From Azotobacter bryophylli (GTDB lineage Bacteria > Pseudomonadota > Gammaproteobacteria > Pseudomonadales > Pseudomonadaceae): a stretch of DNA of 64,000 nt. Shown here in pieces: positions 1-8,620 of this stretch. The position numbers and the translations under genes are program-made. Where the stretch lies: contig NZ_JBHRSJ010000031.1 of NCBI RefSeq assembly GCF_042643485.1, positions 124,001 through 188,000 of the forward strand, given 5' to 3'. Position 1 is the first letter of the stretch. Each line of letters starts with the position of its first letter. The notes beneath the pieces are model-generated. The model had not been told where the DNA came from. It saw nothing but the letters and a program-made list of their open reading frames with translations, and did no database searches.

Positions 1-1586
1 CCTGCCGGCTGATGCAGCTGGCGGCCGAGCGGAACCGGCCCCTGGAAGTCTGCGTGGTGGAGAAGGGCTCCGAGGTGGGGGCGCACATCCTGTCCGGGGC
101 GGTGTTCGAATCGCGTGCCCTGGACGAGCTGTTTCCCGACTGGAAGGAGCGCGGCGCGCCGCTGAACACGCCGGTGGTCACGGACGAGGTCTACCTGCTG
201 AAGGACGCCGAGCAGGCCGTGAAGCTGCCCGACGCGCTGCTGCCCAGGAGCCTGCACAACACCGGCAACCACATCGTCAGCCTCGGCAATCTGGTGCGCT
301 GGCTCGGCGAGCAGGCCGAAGCGCTGGGCGTGCAGATCTTCCCGGGCTTCGCCGCCGCGGAAGTGATCTACGACGACGATGGCCGGGTCAAGGGCGTGGC
401 CACCGGCGACATGGGGCTGGCGGCCGACGGCTCGCAGAAGGACGGCTACATGCCGGGCATGGAGCTGCACGCCCGCTACACCCTGTTCGCCGAAGGCTGC
501 CGCGGGCATCTGGGCAAGCAGTTGAGCCGCCGCTACGGCCTGGCGCGCAACGCCGATCCCCAGCATTACGGCCTCGGTATCAAGGAGCTGTGGGACATCG
601 ATCCGGCCCTCCATCGGCCCGGACTGGTGATCCACGGCTCCGGCTGGCCGCTGGAGCGGGACACCGGCGGCGGCTTCTTCCTCTACCACGGGGACAATCA
701 CCAGGTGGCGGTCGGCCTGATCGTCGATCTGAACTACGCCAACCCCTATCTCAGCCCCTTCGACGAGTTCCAGCGTCTCAAGCACCACCCTGTGCTGAGG
801 CAGTACCTGGAGGGCGGCAAGCGCGTCGCCTACGGCGCTCGGGCCATCGCCAAGGGCGGCTACAACGCCCTGCCGGAGATGGCCTTCCCCGGCGGCCTGT
901 TGCTCGGCTGCGATGCCGGCACCCTCAACGTCGCCAAGATCAAGGGCAGCCACACGGCGATGAAATCGGGAATGCTCGCCGCCGAGACGGTGTTCGCCGC
1001 CCTTGGCGAGGAGGTCTCGGACGCCGCCTGGTCGCAGCGCTGGAAGGCCGCCTTCGAGGACTCCTGGCTGTACGAGGAACTGTACCGCTCGCGCAACTTC
1101 GGCCCGGCGCTGCACCGCTTCGGCACCCTGGCCGGCGGCGCCTTCAACTATCTGGAGCAGAACCTGCTCGCCGGGCGGTTGCCGATCACCCTGCACGACC
1201 GTCATTTCGACCATGCCCGGCTGCGTCCCGCCGCGGACTTCGAGCCCATCGTCTACCCCAAGCCCGACGGCCGCCTGAGCTACGACAAGTCCGCCTCGGT
1301 GTTCCTCTCCAACACCAACCACGAGGAAAACCAGCCGTGCCATCTGGTCCTCAAGGACGATGCGCTGCCGCTGAACAAGCACCTGCCGCTCTACGCCGAA
1401 CCGGCGCAGCGCTACTGCCCGGCCGGGGTGTACGAGGTGCTCGGGACCGAGCAGGGCAAGCCGCGGCTGCAGATCAACGCGCAGAACTGCCTGCACTGCA
1501 AGACCTGCGACATCAAGGACCCGTCGCAGAACATCGTCTGGGTGACCCCCGAAGGCGGTGGCGGTCCCAACTACCCGAACATGTAG
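1..1586 (+). CDS. Electron transfer flavoprotein-ubiquinone oxidoreductase (5' truncated by window edge)
   Basis: ETF-QO accepts electrons from reduced electron transfer flavoprotein, fed by acyl-CoA dehydrogenases, and passes them to membrane ubiquinone. The reading frame is open through the first base. The residues before the first internal Met (ACRL) match the known family context SAACRLMQLA, so the N-terminal FAD-binding glycine motif lies upstream of the window. Visible hallmarks are VVEKGSEVGAHILSGAV, FAEGCRGHLGKQL, GCDAGTLNVAKIKGSHTAMK and a C-terminal 4Fe-4S cluster segment with CPAGVYE and NCLHCKTCDIKDP. The C-terminus GGPNYPNM is the usual family end. It is functionally linked to the acyl-CoA dehydrogenase at 21.4 kb and to fadBA at 27 kb. 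Identity is very secure; only the start is missing. Confidence 0.97.
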   Translation, partial: CRLMQLAAERNRPLEVCVVEKGSEVGAHILSGAVFESRALDELFPDWKERGAPLNTPVVTDEVYLLKDAEQAVKLPDALLPRSLHNTGNHIVSLGNLVRWLGEQAEALGVQIFPGFAAAEVIYDDDGRVKGVATGDMGLAADGSQKDGYMPGMELHARYTLFAEGCRGHLGKQLSRRYGLARNADPQHYGLGIKELWDIDPALHRPGLVIHGSGWPLERDTGGGFFLYHGDNHQVAVGLIVDLNYANPYLSPFDEFQRLKHHPVLRQYLEGGKRVAYGARAIAKGGYNALPEMAFPGGLLLGCDAGTLNVAKIKGSHTAMKSGMLAAETVFAALGEEVSDAAWSQRWKAAFEDSWLYEELYRSRNFGPALHRFGTLAGGAFNYLEQNLLAGRLPITLHDRHFDHARLRPAADFEPIVYPKPDGRLSYDKSASVFLSNTNHEENQPCHLVLKDDALPLNKHLPLYAEPAQRYCPAGVYEVLGTEQGKPRLQINAQNCLHCKTCDIKDPSQNIVWVTPEGGGGPNYPNM

Positions 1587-1634
1587 GCGCGAAGCGCCTC
1601 GCGGATGTATTCCCGGCTCCGATCGAGAGCCGGG
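1585..1634 (+). terminator. Paired hairpins after the ETF-QO gene (possible terminator)
   Basis: Two GC-rich inverted repeats follow the stop codon: AGGCGC-GAA-GCGCCT at 1585-1599 and CCCGGCTC-N7-GAGCCGGG at 1612-1634. Neither is followed by a clear T tract, so termination is only inferred from position. Confidence 0.35.
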
Positions 1635-1680
1635 TTCCAGCGTTCCTCCCACAACAATCAGAATTTAGAGGTACCGAGCT

Positions 1681-3177
1681 ATGCATTCCGAGCGTATCCG
1701 GCTGGCTTCCCTGCTCGACAGGATCGTGAGCGCCGCACAGGCGGTGGAGCTGATCGAGGACGGCATGACCGTCGGCATGAGCGGTTTCGGCGGATCGGGC
1801 GACGCCAAGGCCATTCCCCTGGCGCTGGTCGAGCGCGCGAAGCGGGAGCCCCTCAAGATCAACCTGATCACCGGCGCCAGTCTCGGCAAGGGCCTCGACG
1901 GGCTGATGACCGAGGCCGGCGTGCTCGCCCGGCGCATGCCGTTCCAGGGCGATCCCATCCTGCGCCGAGCCATCAACGCCGGCGAGGTCATGTTCATCGA
2001 CCAGCATCTGTCGGATGTCGTCGAGCAGATGCGCGACGGCCATATCCCGACGCCGGATGTCGCGGTGATCGAGGCGGTGGCCATCACCGAGCGGGGGCAC
2101 ATCGTGCCGACCTCCTCGGTCGGCAATTCGGCCAGCCTGGCCCTGGCGGCCAAGCGGGTGATCGTCGAACTCAACCTCGGCTGCAATCCGCTGCTGGAGG
2201 GGATGCACGACATCCACATTCCGAGGGAGCGGCCGGATCGCCAGCCGATCCCGCTCGTCCGGCCCGACGACCGCATCGGCAGCCCGACCATCGAGATCGA
2301 CCCCGAAAAGATCGCCGCCATCGTCGTCTGCGATACTCCCGAAACGGCCTATCCGATCCTGCCGCCGGACGACGAGACCCAGGCCATCGCCAACCATCTG
2401 ATCGGATTCTTCGAGCGGGAAGTGGCGAGCGGCCGGCTGGCCAGCAATCTGGCACCGCTGCAGGTCGGCGTCGGTACCATCGCCAATGCGGTGATGTACG
2501 GTCTGGTCGATTCGCCGTTCAGCGATCTGGTGCTGTATTCCGAAGTGCTGCAGGACTCGGCCTTCGCGCTGTTCGACGCCGGCCGGCTGAAGTTCGCCTC
2601 CGGCTGCTCGATCACCCTGTCGGGGGACTGCGGTCGGCGCGTCTTCGCCGATCTGGGCAAGTACCGCGACCGCGTGGTGCTGCGCCCGCAGGAGATCTCC
2701 AACCATCCGGAGGTCGCCCGCCGGCTCGGTATCATCGGCATCAACACGGCGCTGGAGTTCGACATCTACGGCAACGTGAACTCGTCCCACGTGGGCGGCA
2801 CCCACATGATGAACGGCATCGGCGGTTCCGGCGATTTCACCCGCAACGCCCGTCTGGCGATCTTCGTCAGCAAGTCCATCGCCAAGGACGGTGCCATCTC
2901 CAGCGTGGTGCCGATGGTCAGCCACGTGGACCATACCGAGCACGACGTGGACATCCTGGTCACCGAGCAGGGGCTCGCCGACCTGCGCGGCCTGGCGCCC
3001 CGCGAGCGGGCGCGCCGGATCATCGACAACTGCGTGCATCCGTCCTACCGCGCGGCGCTGAACGGCTACTTCGAGCGTGCCTGCGCCCGCGGCGGCCAGA
3101 CCCCGCACCTGCTCGAGGAAGCTCTCGCTTGGCACATCAACCAGCAACGGCGCGGACACATGCTGGCGGACGGCTGA
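1681..3177 (+). CDS. Acetyl-CoA hydrolase/transferase family protein (succinyl-CoA:acetate CoA-transferase type)
   Basis: This 498-residue protein belongs to the class I CoA-transferase family that moves CoA between succinate, acetate and related acids via a glutamyl-CoA thioester. Visible signatures are DGMTVGMSGF (28-36), the glycine-rich QVGVGTIANAV (261-271) and LYSEVLQDS, where Glu288 aligns with the catalytic glutamate of the family. It also shows FASGCSITLSGD and VNSSHVGGTHMMNGIGGSGDF. Length is typical. The ATG at 1681 has AGAGG a few bases upstream. It follows ETF-QO by about 95 bp and probably has its own transcript. Substrate preference (acetate, propionate or succinate) cannot be read from sequence. 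Confidence 0.9.
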   Translation: MHSERIRLASLLDRIVSAAQAVELIEDGMTVGMSGFGGSGDAKAIPLALVERAKREPLKINLITGASLGKGLDGLMTEAGVLARRMPFQGDPILRRAINAGEVMFIDQHLSDVVEQMRDGHIPTPDVAVIEAVAITERGHIVPTSSVGNSASLALAAKRVIVELNLGCNPLLEGMHDIHIPRERPDRQPIPLVRPDDRIGSPTIEIDPEKIAAIVVCDTPETAYPILPPDDETQAIANHLIGFFEREVASGRLASNLAPLQVGVGTIANAVMYGLVDSPFSDLVLYSEVLQDSAFALFDAGRLKFASGCSITLSGDCGRRVFADLGKYRDRVVLRPQEISNHPEVARRLGIIGINTALEFDIYGNVNSSHVGGTHMMNGIGGSGDFTRNARLAIFVSKSIAKDGAISSVVPMVSHVDHTEHDVDILVTEQGLADLRGLAPRERARRIIDNCVHPSYRAALNGYFERACARGGQTPHLLEEALAWHINQQRRGHMLADG

Positions 3178-3184
3178 GCGGCGG

Positions 3185-3207
3185 TGCCCGGCGCTCGCCG
3201 CCGGGCA
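3185..3207. terminator. Hairpin between convergent genes
   Basis: A perfect 9-bp stem TGCCCGGCG / CGCCGGGCA with a 5-base loop sits between the convergent CoA-transferase and small membrane protein genes. It could serve both strands, although no T tract is present. Confidence 0.5.
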
Positions 3208-3210
3208 TCC

Positions 3211-3588
3211 TCAGTCGAGGCCCTTGAACCAGCGTGGGGAGAGGGCGAACCAGGCCGTGACCGGGTAGCAGGCGTAGTGCAGGAAGAACAGCAGCAAGCC
3301 CATGCTCCCGGGGCCGTCGCGGCTTTCCATCAGCGCCAGCAAACCGAGATAGAGCACGCCGAGCCCCAGTCCGTAGAGAGCGACCAGGCCGATGCGCTCG
3401 CCCGGGTAGGGGGCACGACGCACCCGCCAGCGGAAGGCGAGGGCCAGGCCGGCGGCGATCAGTGCGGAGATCAGCAGGGTGGCGAACGGGCCGCCGAGCT
3501 TGACGAAAGTGCGCAGCAGGAAGTTCAGCAGGATGCTGGCGACGATGCCGCCGAGGGCGTAGTGGCCGAGTCTTGGCGCGTCCGACAT
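3211..3588 (-). CDS. Small multi-spanning membrane protein, function unknown
   Basis: This 125-residue protein has about four hydrophobic segments (roughly residues 12-27, 33-52, 66-86 and 96-115) with short charged loops such as RWRVRRAPYPGER between the second and third. No catalytic motif is visible. It resembles uncharacterised inner-membrane proteins of Pseudomonas and I cannot assign a function. It is convergent with the CoA-transferase and sits about 200 bp from the tRNA-Pro terminator. Codon usage matches neighbouring genes. It is probably a real gene because hydrophobicity is organised in clear blocks and the start at 3588 has a purine-rich leader. Confidence 0.7.
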   Translation of the reverse strand: MSDAPRLGHYALGGIVASILLNFLLRTFVKLGGPFATLLISALIAAGLALAFRWRVRRAPYPGERIGLVALYGLGLGVLYLGLLALMESRDGPGSMGLLLFFLHYACYPVTAWFALSPRWFKGLD

Positions 3589-3725
3589 GCGGGTCTCCTG
3601 ATGCGATGGGACGGCGTCCCCGGTACGAGCGTCCGCCTGTACGGTTTTATCCCTGATATCGCTTCGCTACGCCAGCCCCGGAGGACTCTCGCGAGGGAGC
3701 GGGGAAGGGGAAAGGCGGAAAAACG

Positions 3726-3752
3726 AAAAAGCCCGCACTAGGCGGGCTTTTT
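3726..3752 (-). terminator. Rho-independent terminator of the tRNA-Pro transcript
   Basis: GCCCGC/GCGGGC stem with a 5-base loop flanked by AAAAA on one side and TTTTT on the other. On the minus strand the T run lies 3' of the hairpin, about 30 bases after the tRNA end. The symmetry could also let it work on the plus strand. Confidence 0.85.
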
Positions 3753-3780
3753 CTTACTCACTCTTTAGGTGAGCGGGATA

Positions 3781-3857
3781 TGGTCGGAGCGACTGGATTC
3801 GAACCAGCGACCTTCTCGTCCCGAACGAGACGCGCTACCAAGCTGCGCTACGCTCCG
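3781..3857 (-). tRNA. tRNA-Pro (anticodon CGG)
   Basis: Read on the minus strand this is a 77-nt cloverleaf. The acceptor arm is CGGAGCG/CGCTCCG with discriminator A and an encoded CCA. The anticodon loop is TTCGGGA, giving anticodon CGG that reads CCG proline codons. The T arm contains the conserved GGTTCGAATCC. The gene stands alone, followed by the terminator at 3726-3752. tRNA-Pro genes can be integration sites for mobile elements, but no repeated 3' end was seen in this window. Confidence 0.97.
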
Positions 3858-3977
3858 AAGATGGCGCGCATTCTACCGAAAAACTTCGCTTGCACAAGGG
3901 GTTAGAAGAAAAAAATTCTAGGGGGTGGAGATGGAGGGAGTTCGGAGGAGGAATCGCCACATCCCTGTGGCGGGTGG

Positions 3978-4202
3978 TCAGAGTTCCTTGATGGACTGCA
4001 CCTGATCTCTGTTGACTTGGGTGCGAGAGCCATCCCACTGCTTGTATTCATAGAACCCGGATTGAATGTCGTACCACGGTACATCCACTGCTTGTATTTC
4101 ACGACCGTCTTTCAGGGTGATGATTGCGGGTGTTGAACAGCCAGCCAGGGAAAACAGGCCTAAAGCAAGCAAGCCGGCGATTAGGTAGCGTTGCAGCATC
4201 AT
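3978..4202 (-). CDS. YgdI/YgdR-type small lipoprotein
   Basis: This 74-residue protein has a short signal peptide ending in a lipobox (FSLAGC, Cys22), then a mature domain of about 50 residues starting STPAIITLKDGREIQAVD. It matches the YgdI/YgdR lipoprotein family, which has a compact Sm-like beta fold and no defined function. The start is set by an AAGGAG sequence about 8 bases before two tandem ATG codons; much longer readings of the same frame upstream have no lipoprotein signal. It is probably anchored in the outer or inner membrane. It is separated from mobA and likely monocistronic. Confidence 0.85.
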   Translation of the reverse strand: MMLQRYLIAGLLALGLFSLAGCSTPAIITLKDGREIQAVDVPWYDIQSGFYEYKQWDGSRTQVNRDQVQSIKEL

Positions 4203-4264
4203 TGGCAGGTCTCCTTGTGAGGCAGCAGGGGTATGCCGCTTGGGTTGGATTCTGCACTGGAGTC

Positions 4265-4876
4265 TCAAGTTCGCTTCCGTTCGTCGATTCCGGCTTCTGT
4301 CAACAGGGTAGGAGTGTTCAGGTTGGCCAGGCGGGGATCGTCCGGCGGGCACTGCAGCACGCTTACGGCATCGGCCAGGAGAATTTTCCGCGGGCTGCGC
4401 TCGCCGGCCTGCCAGGCCTGTTCCAGAGTCGGCAGCAGGCTTTTCGGCAGCAAGCAGAACAGCGGCTCCCACTGCTCCCCCTGGCGCACCAGCAGGGGGC
4501 GGTCCGGGTGGCGGGCGGCGATCCGGCGCATGCTCTGTAGCAGCTCGGCATCGAGCCGGGGGCAGTCGCAGGGCAGTACCAGCAGCCAGGCGTGACGGGC
4601 GGCCTGCAATCCGGCGCGGACGCCGGCCAGCGGGCCGGGGAAGTCGGAGCTGTCGTCCTGCACCAGACGATCGGCATAGGCTGTATAGCGGTCGAGGTTG
4701 CGGTTGCAGGAAATGATCAGGTCGTCGGTCAGCGGGCGGGTCAGGGCATGCAGATGGGCGATCAGCGGCTTGCCGCGCCATTCCAGCAGCCCCTTGTCCT
4801 GGCCGCCCATGCGCTGACCGCGGCCGCCGGCGAGCAGCAGGATGGAGCAGGCGGGCAGGGAGTCGTCGTCTCGCAT
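4265..4876 (-). CDS. mobA: Molybdenum cofactor guanylyltransferase MobA
   Basis: MobA joins GMP to molybdopterin to form the MGD cofactor used by DMSO-reductase-family enzymes, in the cytoplasm. The nucleotide-binding motif LLAGGRGQRMGGQDKG lies near the N-terminus, followed by a Rossmann-type core with GPLAGVRAGL and VLPCDCP (metal-binding Asp region). The start at 4876 is preferred because GGAG lies about 8 bases upstream and the reading MRDDDSLPACSILLLAGG fits the family. An alternative ATG at 4912 would add 12 residues and overlap the probable -10 element. It is divergent from moaB-moeA, so the short intergenic region should hold both promoters. Confidence 0.93.
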   Translation of the reverse strand: MRDDDSLPACSILLLAGGRGQRMGGQDKGLLEWRGKPLIAHLHALTRPLTDDLIISCNRNLDRYTAYADRLVQDDSSDFPGPLAGVRAGLQAARHAWLLVLPCDCPRLDAELLQSMRRIAARHPDRPLLVRQGEQWEPLFCLLPKSLLPTLEQAWQAGERSPRKILLADAVSVLQCPPDDPRLANLNTPTLLTEAGIDERKRT

Positions 4877-4947
4877 GGGGCGCTCCGGCGGGAAAGCGCT
4901 GTGATATAACACCGCTCCCAGCGCTGCTACAACTTTGGATTGGTCAT

Positions 4948-5487
4948 ATGAGCCATAAGGCCGAAGCGGCTTTCGTGCCGCTGAACATCGCTGTCCTGAC
5001 CGTCAGCGACACCCGTACCCTGGAATCCGACACCTCCGGCCAACTGCTGGTCGACCGCCTGACCGCCGCCGGTCACCGGCTGGCGGCGCGGGTGCTACTC
5101 AAGGATGACCTGTACCGGATTCGCGCCCAGGTCGCCGCCTGGATCGCCGAAGAAGAAGCGCAGGTCGTGCTGATTACCGGCGGCACCGGCTTCACCGCCC
5201 GCGACAGCACGCCGGAGGCAGTCGCCTGCCTGCTGGACAAGCAGGTCGACGGGTTCGGCGAGCTGTTCCGGCAGATCTCCGTGCCCGACATCGGCACCTC
5301 CACGGTCCAGTCCCGCGCCCTCGCCGGGCTGGCCAACGGCACCCTGGTGTGCTGCCTGCCCGGCTCCACCAACGCCTGCCGCACCGCCTGGGACGGCATC
5401 CTCGCCGAGCAGCTGGACGCCCGCCACCGCCCGTGCAACTTCGTGCCCCATCTGAAGCAGGCGCCGCTCTGCGCCAGCCGCGGGTGA
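4948..5487 (+). CDS. moaB: Molybdenum cofactor biosynthesis protein B
   Basis: MoaB belongs to the MogA/MoaB family that binds molybdopterin and, in some bacteria, adenylylates it before metal insertion. The 179-residue sequence shows the family motifs LTVSDTRTLESDTSG near the N-terminus, VLITGGTGFTARD in the middle and VCCLPGSTNACRTAWD towards the C-terminus. It begins with ATG at 4948 and ends 4 bases before the moeA start, so both are surely co-transcribed. The mobA-moaB-moeA grouping supports a dedicated molybdenum cofactor role. Its role as MogA-like adenylyltransferase or a structural paralogue cannot be separated by eye. Confidence 0.93.
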   Translation: MSHKAEAAFVPLNIAVLTVSDTRTLESDTSGQLLVDRLTAAGHRLAARVLLKDDLYRIRAQVAAWIAEEEAQVVLITGGTGFTARDSTPEAVACLLDKQVDGFGELFRQISVPDIGTSTVQSRALAGLANGTLVCCLPGSTNACRTAWDGILAEQLDARHRPCNFVPHLKQAPLCASRG

Positions 5488-5491
5488 ATCC

Positions 5492-6697
5492 ATGAGCCCG
5501 CCTGCGCTGATGCCGGTCGAGGCCGCCCTCGAACGGCTCTTGCGGCTGGCCGAAGCCGCCCCCATCGAAGACTCCGAACGGGTCGCCCTGGAGGCCGCCG
5601 ACGGGCGGGTCCTGGCCGAGCCGCTGGTCGCCGGCCTGGACCTGCCGCCCTGGCCTAACAGCGCCATGGACGGCTACGCCCTGCGCCTGGCCGACTGGAC
5701 CGGCGAGCCGCTGGCGGTCAGCCAGCGCATCTTCGCCGGGCAGGCTCCCGGCCCCCTGCAGCCCGGCACATGTGCGCGGATCTTCACCGGCGCGCCGCTG
5801 CCGGAGGGCGCCGATTGCGTCGAGATGCAGGAGAACGCCGAGGTGCTGGCCGACGGCCGGGTACGCTTCACCGAGGCTCTGCGCCCGCGGCGGAACATCC
5901 GCGAGCAGGGCCACGAAGTCCGCCGCGGAGAAACCGTGCTCGCCGTCGGCACCCGGCTCGGCCCCATCGAGCTGGGCCTGGCCGCCTCGCTGGGCGCGGC
6001 CGAGCTGCCGTTGCGCCGGCGGCCGCGGGTGGCGCTGCTGTCCACCGGCGACGAGCTGATCGAGCCGGGCCGGCCGCTCGGCCCGGGGCAGATCTACAAC
6101 AGCAACCGCACGCTGCTGAAGGCCTGGCTGGAACGCGCGGGCTGCGTGGTCACGGATGCCGGCATCCTGCCCGACGATCTGGAGCTGACCCGTGCCCGCC
6201 TGGGCGAGCTGGATGCGGTGGATCTGATCCTCTCGACCGGCGGGGTCTCGGTGGGCGAGGCCGACTTCCTCGGTCAGGTTCTGCGCGAGGCTGGGGAGCT
6301 GGCGCTGTGGAAGCTGGCGATCAAGCCGGGCAAGCCGCTGACCGTCGGTCATTTTCGTGGTGTGCCGGTGATCGGCCTGCCGGGCAATCCGGCGGCGACG
6401 CTGGTGACCTTCGCCCTCTTGGTCCGCCCCTATCTGCTGCGCCGGCTCGGCGTGGCCGAGGTCGAGCCGCTGGCCTTCGCGGTGCCGGCCGGCTTCGCCT
6501 GGAACAAGCCCGGCGAGCGCCGCCAGTACCTGCGCGCCCGGTTGGATCAAGGCCGGGCGATGCCTCATCCCGACCAGAGTTCCGCCGTGCTGCGCAGCGC
6601 GGCCTGGGCCGAGGGGCTGGTCGAGGTGCGCGAAGGCGCGACCCTGGCCGAGGGCGATCCGGTGCGCTTCATCCCGCTGAGCGAAATGCTCGGCTGA
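5492..6697 (+). CDS. moeA: Molybdopterin molybdenumtransferase MoeA
   Basis: MoeA inserts molybdate into adenylylated molybdopterin. The 401-residue protein has the expected domains: an N-terminal MoeA_N region with LPPWPNSAMDGYALR, a central MogA-like domain with RVALLSTGDELIEPG and LILSTGGVSVGEADFL, and a C-terminal beta domain beginning after IGLPGNPAATLVTF. Length is typical. It starts 4 bases after moaB, giving a two-gene operon. A second moeA copy elsewhere in the genome would not be unusual for pseudomonads; which copy this corresponds to is not decidable here. Confidence 0.95.
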   Translation: MSPPALMPVEAALERLLRLAEAAPIEDSERVALEAADGRVLAEPLVAGLDLPPWPNSAMDGYALRLADWTGEPLAVSQRIFAGQAPGPLQPGTCARIFTGAPLPEGADCVEMQENAEVLADGRVRFTEALRPRRNIREQGHEVRRGETVLAVGTRLGPIELGLAASLGAAELPLRRRPRVALLSTGDELIEPGRPLGPGQIYNSNRTLLKAWLERAGCVVTDAGILPDDLELTRARLGELDAVDLILSTGGVSVGEADFLGQVLREAGELALWKLAIKPGKPLTVGHFRGVPVIGLPGNPAATLVTFALLVRPYLLRRLGVAEVEPLAFAVPAGFAWNKPGERRQYLRARLDQGRAMPHPDQSSAVLRSAAWAEGLVEVREGATLAEGDPVRFIPLSEMLG

Positions 6698-6767
6698 GTC
6701 GTCGATGCAGCCGCACGCTGCGCTCCGTTGTCCAACGGGAAAGGGCATCCCTGTGACGAGGTGAGCG

Positions 6768-7685
6768 ATGGGCAGACCCAAGGCATGGCTGATCCTGCAT
6801 GGCAAGCAGGCGGAGAACGACGAGCTGCGCACCGCCATCGAAGCCCGGCGCGAGGACGGTTGGGAACTGGCGGTGCGCCTGACCTGGGAGGCGGGCGATG
6901 TCCGCCGGTTGGTCGAGGAGGGGCTGGCGGCCGGGTTTCCCGCGATCGTCGCCGGTGGCGGCGACGGCACCTTGCGCGAGGTGGCCGAGGCCCTGGCGCT
7001 GGCCGGCGGCGGCGCCAGCCTGGCGATCCTGCCCCTGGGCACGGCCAACGACTTCGTCCGGGCGGCCGGGGTGCCGCTGCTGCCGGTGGAGGCCCTGGGG
7101 CTGCTCGACCTTCCGCCCGTTCCGGTCGACCTCGGCGAGGTGGACGGCCGGCTGTTCCTCAACATGGCCACCGGCGGCTTCGGCTCCAGGGTCACGGCCA
7201 GCACGCCGGAGGAGCTGAAGAAGGCCCTCGGCGGCGCCGCCTACCTGCTCGCCGGCCTGAGCCGTTTCTCCGAACTGAAAGCCACCTTCGCCCGCTTCCG
7301 CGGTCCAGACTTCCGCTGGGAGGGCGAGTTCCTCGCCTTCGGCATCGGCAACGGCCGCCAGGCCGGCGGCGGCTACCCGCTGTGTCCCGAGGCGCTGGCC
7401 GACGACGGGCTGCTCGACCTCTGCATCCTGCCCGCCGCCGAGGATGCGGTGGGCGCGCTGGGCACGCTGATCTCCGGCCGTCTGCGCGGGGTGGAGAGCG
7501 TCGCGGTCGGGGCGCGGCTGCCGTGGGTCGAGATTGAGGCGCCACAGGGGCTGGATCTGAACCTGGACGGCGAACCGCTTGAACTCCGGGCCCTGCGCTT
7601 CACGACGCGACCGGCGGCCCTGCGCGTGCACCTGCCGACGGATTCGCCCGTGCTGCGTGGCAACGCGCCGCCCTCGGCGGTCTGA
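6768..7685 (+). CDS. YegS-type lipid kinase (diacylglycerol kinase catalytic domain)
   Basis: This 305-residue protein carries the diacylglycerol/sphingosine kinase signature VAGGGDGTLREVAEAL (residues about 62-77) and ILPLGTANDF downstream, followed by the C-terminal beta-rich domain with LCPEALADDGLLDLCI. These fit YegS, a bacterial kinase that phosphorylates lipids such as phosphatidylglycerol in vitro. The start ATG follows a GAGGTGAG sequence. It is 70 bp after moeA, probably separately expressed. The in vivo substrate is not known for this family. Confidence 0.9.
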   Translation: MGRPKAWLILHGKQAENDELRTAIEARREDGWELAVRLTWEAGDVRRLVEEGLAAGFPAIVAGGGDGTLREVAEALALAGGGASLAILPLGTANDFVRAAGVPLLPVEALGLLDLPPVPVDLGEVDGRLFLNMATGGFGSRVTASTPEELKKALGGAAYLLAGLSRFSELKATFARFRGPDFRWEGEFLAFGIGNGRQAGGGYPLCPEALADDGLLDLCILPAAEDAVGALGTLISGRLRGVESVAVGARLPWVEIEAPQGLDLNLDGEPLELRALRFTTRPAALRVHLPTDSPVLRGNAPPSAV

Positions 7686-7773
7686 GCGGTCCGCGCCGGA
7701 GCTGTCATTCGCCCGCGTGGCGTTGGTAAGCTCCTGCGAACCTTTTCCCGTACCGATTCAAGGAAGCTGGCCC

Positions 7774-8574
7774 ATGCATCTCTCCGCTCTCTATCGCTAC
7801 CCCCTCAAGTCCGCCCGCGGCGAGTCGCTGCAGCGGGCGCAACTGGACGCCCTGGGGCTGGCCGGCGACCGGCGCTGGATGGTGGTCGACGCGCCGCGGG
7901 GGCGTTTCCTCAGCCAGCGGCAACTGCCGCAGATGGCCCGGCTGCAGGCGCGCTGGCAGGGTTCCGACCTCGTCCTCGACGCGCCCGGCATGTCCGAGCT
8001 GACGGTCGCGATGCCGGCAGTCGATGCGCCGCTGCGGGAGGTCAGCGTGTGGGACGACAGCCTGTCGGTGCCGGATGCCGGGGAGGCGGCGGCCAACTGG
8101 CTGAGCGAGTGGCTCGGCCGGCCGTGCCGGCTGGTGCAGGTGCCGGAGCAGCGGGCCCGGCAGGTGGATACCGAATACGCGCAGCCGGGCGACAAGGTCG
8201 GCTTCGCCGACGGCTTTCCCTTCCTGCTGATCGGCCAGGGTTCCCTAGACGATCTCTGCGCCCGGGTCGGCCGGCCGCTGGAGATGGAGCGCTTTCGGCC
8301 GAACCTGGTGGTGACCGGCAGCGAGCCCTACGCCGAGGACGGCTGGAAGCGGATCCGCATCGGCAGCGTGGAGTTCCGGGTGGCCAAGCCCTGTTCGCGC
8401 TGCGCGATCCCCACCCTCGATCCGCTGACCGGCGAGCGCAGCCCGGACCACGAGCCCATCGCCACGCTCAAGACCTACCGCAAGGGCGAGGGCGGGGTGT
8501 TCTTCGGCCAGAACCTGATCGCCGACGGAGTCGGCGAGCTGGCCGTGGGGATGCCGGTCGAGGTGCTGGAGTAG
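7774..8574 (+). CDS. MOSC domain protein (YcbX-type)
   Basis: This 266-residue protein has an N-terminal beta-barrel MOSC_N domain beginning MHLSALYRYPLKSARGES and a C-terminal MOSC domain containing FRPNLVVTG and FRVAKPCSRCAIPTLDP, where the cysteine in KPCSRC is the conserved MOSC cysteine. Relatives act as molybdenum-dependent reductases of N-hydroxylated compounds or bind Moco. Unlike E. coli YcbX, no C-terminal 2Fe-2S ferredoxin domain is present. The start at 7774 follows AAGGAAG; a longer frame upstream lacks family similarity. Its closeness to the Moco genes fits a Moco-binding role. Confidence 0.88.
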   Translation: MHLSALYRYPLKSARGESLQRAQLDALGLAGDRRWMVVDAPRGRFLSQRQLPQMARLQARWQGSDLVLDAPGMSELTVAMPAVDAPLREVSVWDDSLSVPDAGEAAANWLSEWLGRPCRLVQVPEQRARQVDTEYAQPGDKVGFADGFPFLLIGQGSLDDLCARVGRPLEMERFRPNLVVTGSEPYAEDGWKRIRIGSVEFRVAKPCSRCAIPTLDPLTGERSPDHEPIATLKTYRKGEGGVFFGQNLIADGVGELAVGMPVEVLE

Positions 8575-8578
8575 CTCT

Positions 8579-8613
8579 CCGGCCGGGCCGACCGGGCCGT
8601 GCGGCCCGGCCGG
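8579..8613. terminator. Hairpin between convergent MOSC and slt genes
   Basis: A perfect 12-bp stem CCGGCCGGGCCG / CGGCCCGGCCGG with an 11-base loop lies in the 46-bp space between convergent genes. It probably ends both transcripts; no long T tract is seen. Confidence 0.6.
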
Positions 8614-8620
8614 CTCTCGC

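Noticed and set aside
3781..3857. tRNA-Pro as an integration site for the island or an ICE
   Set aside because: No repeat of the tRNA 3' end was found elsewhere in the window, and the island begins 10 kb away, so there is no support.
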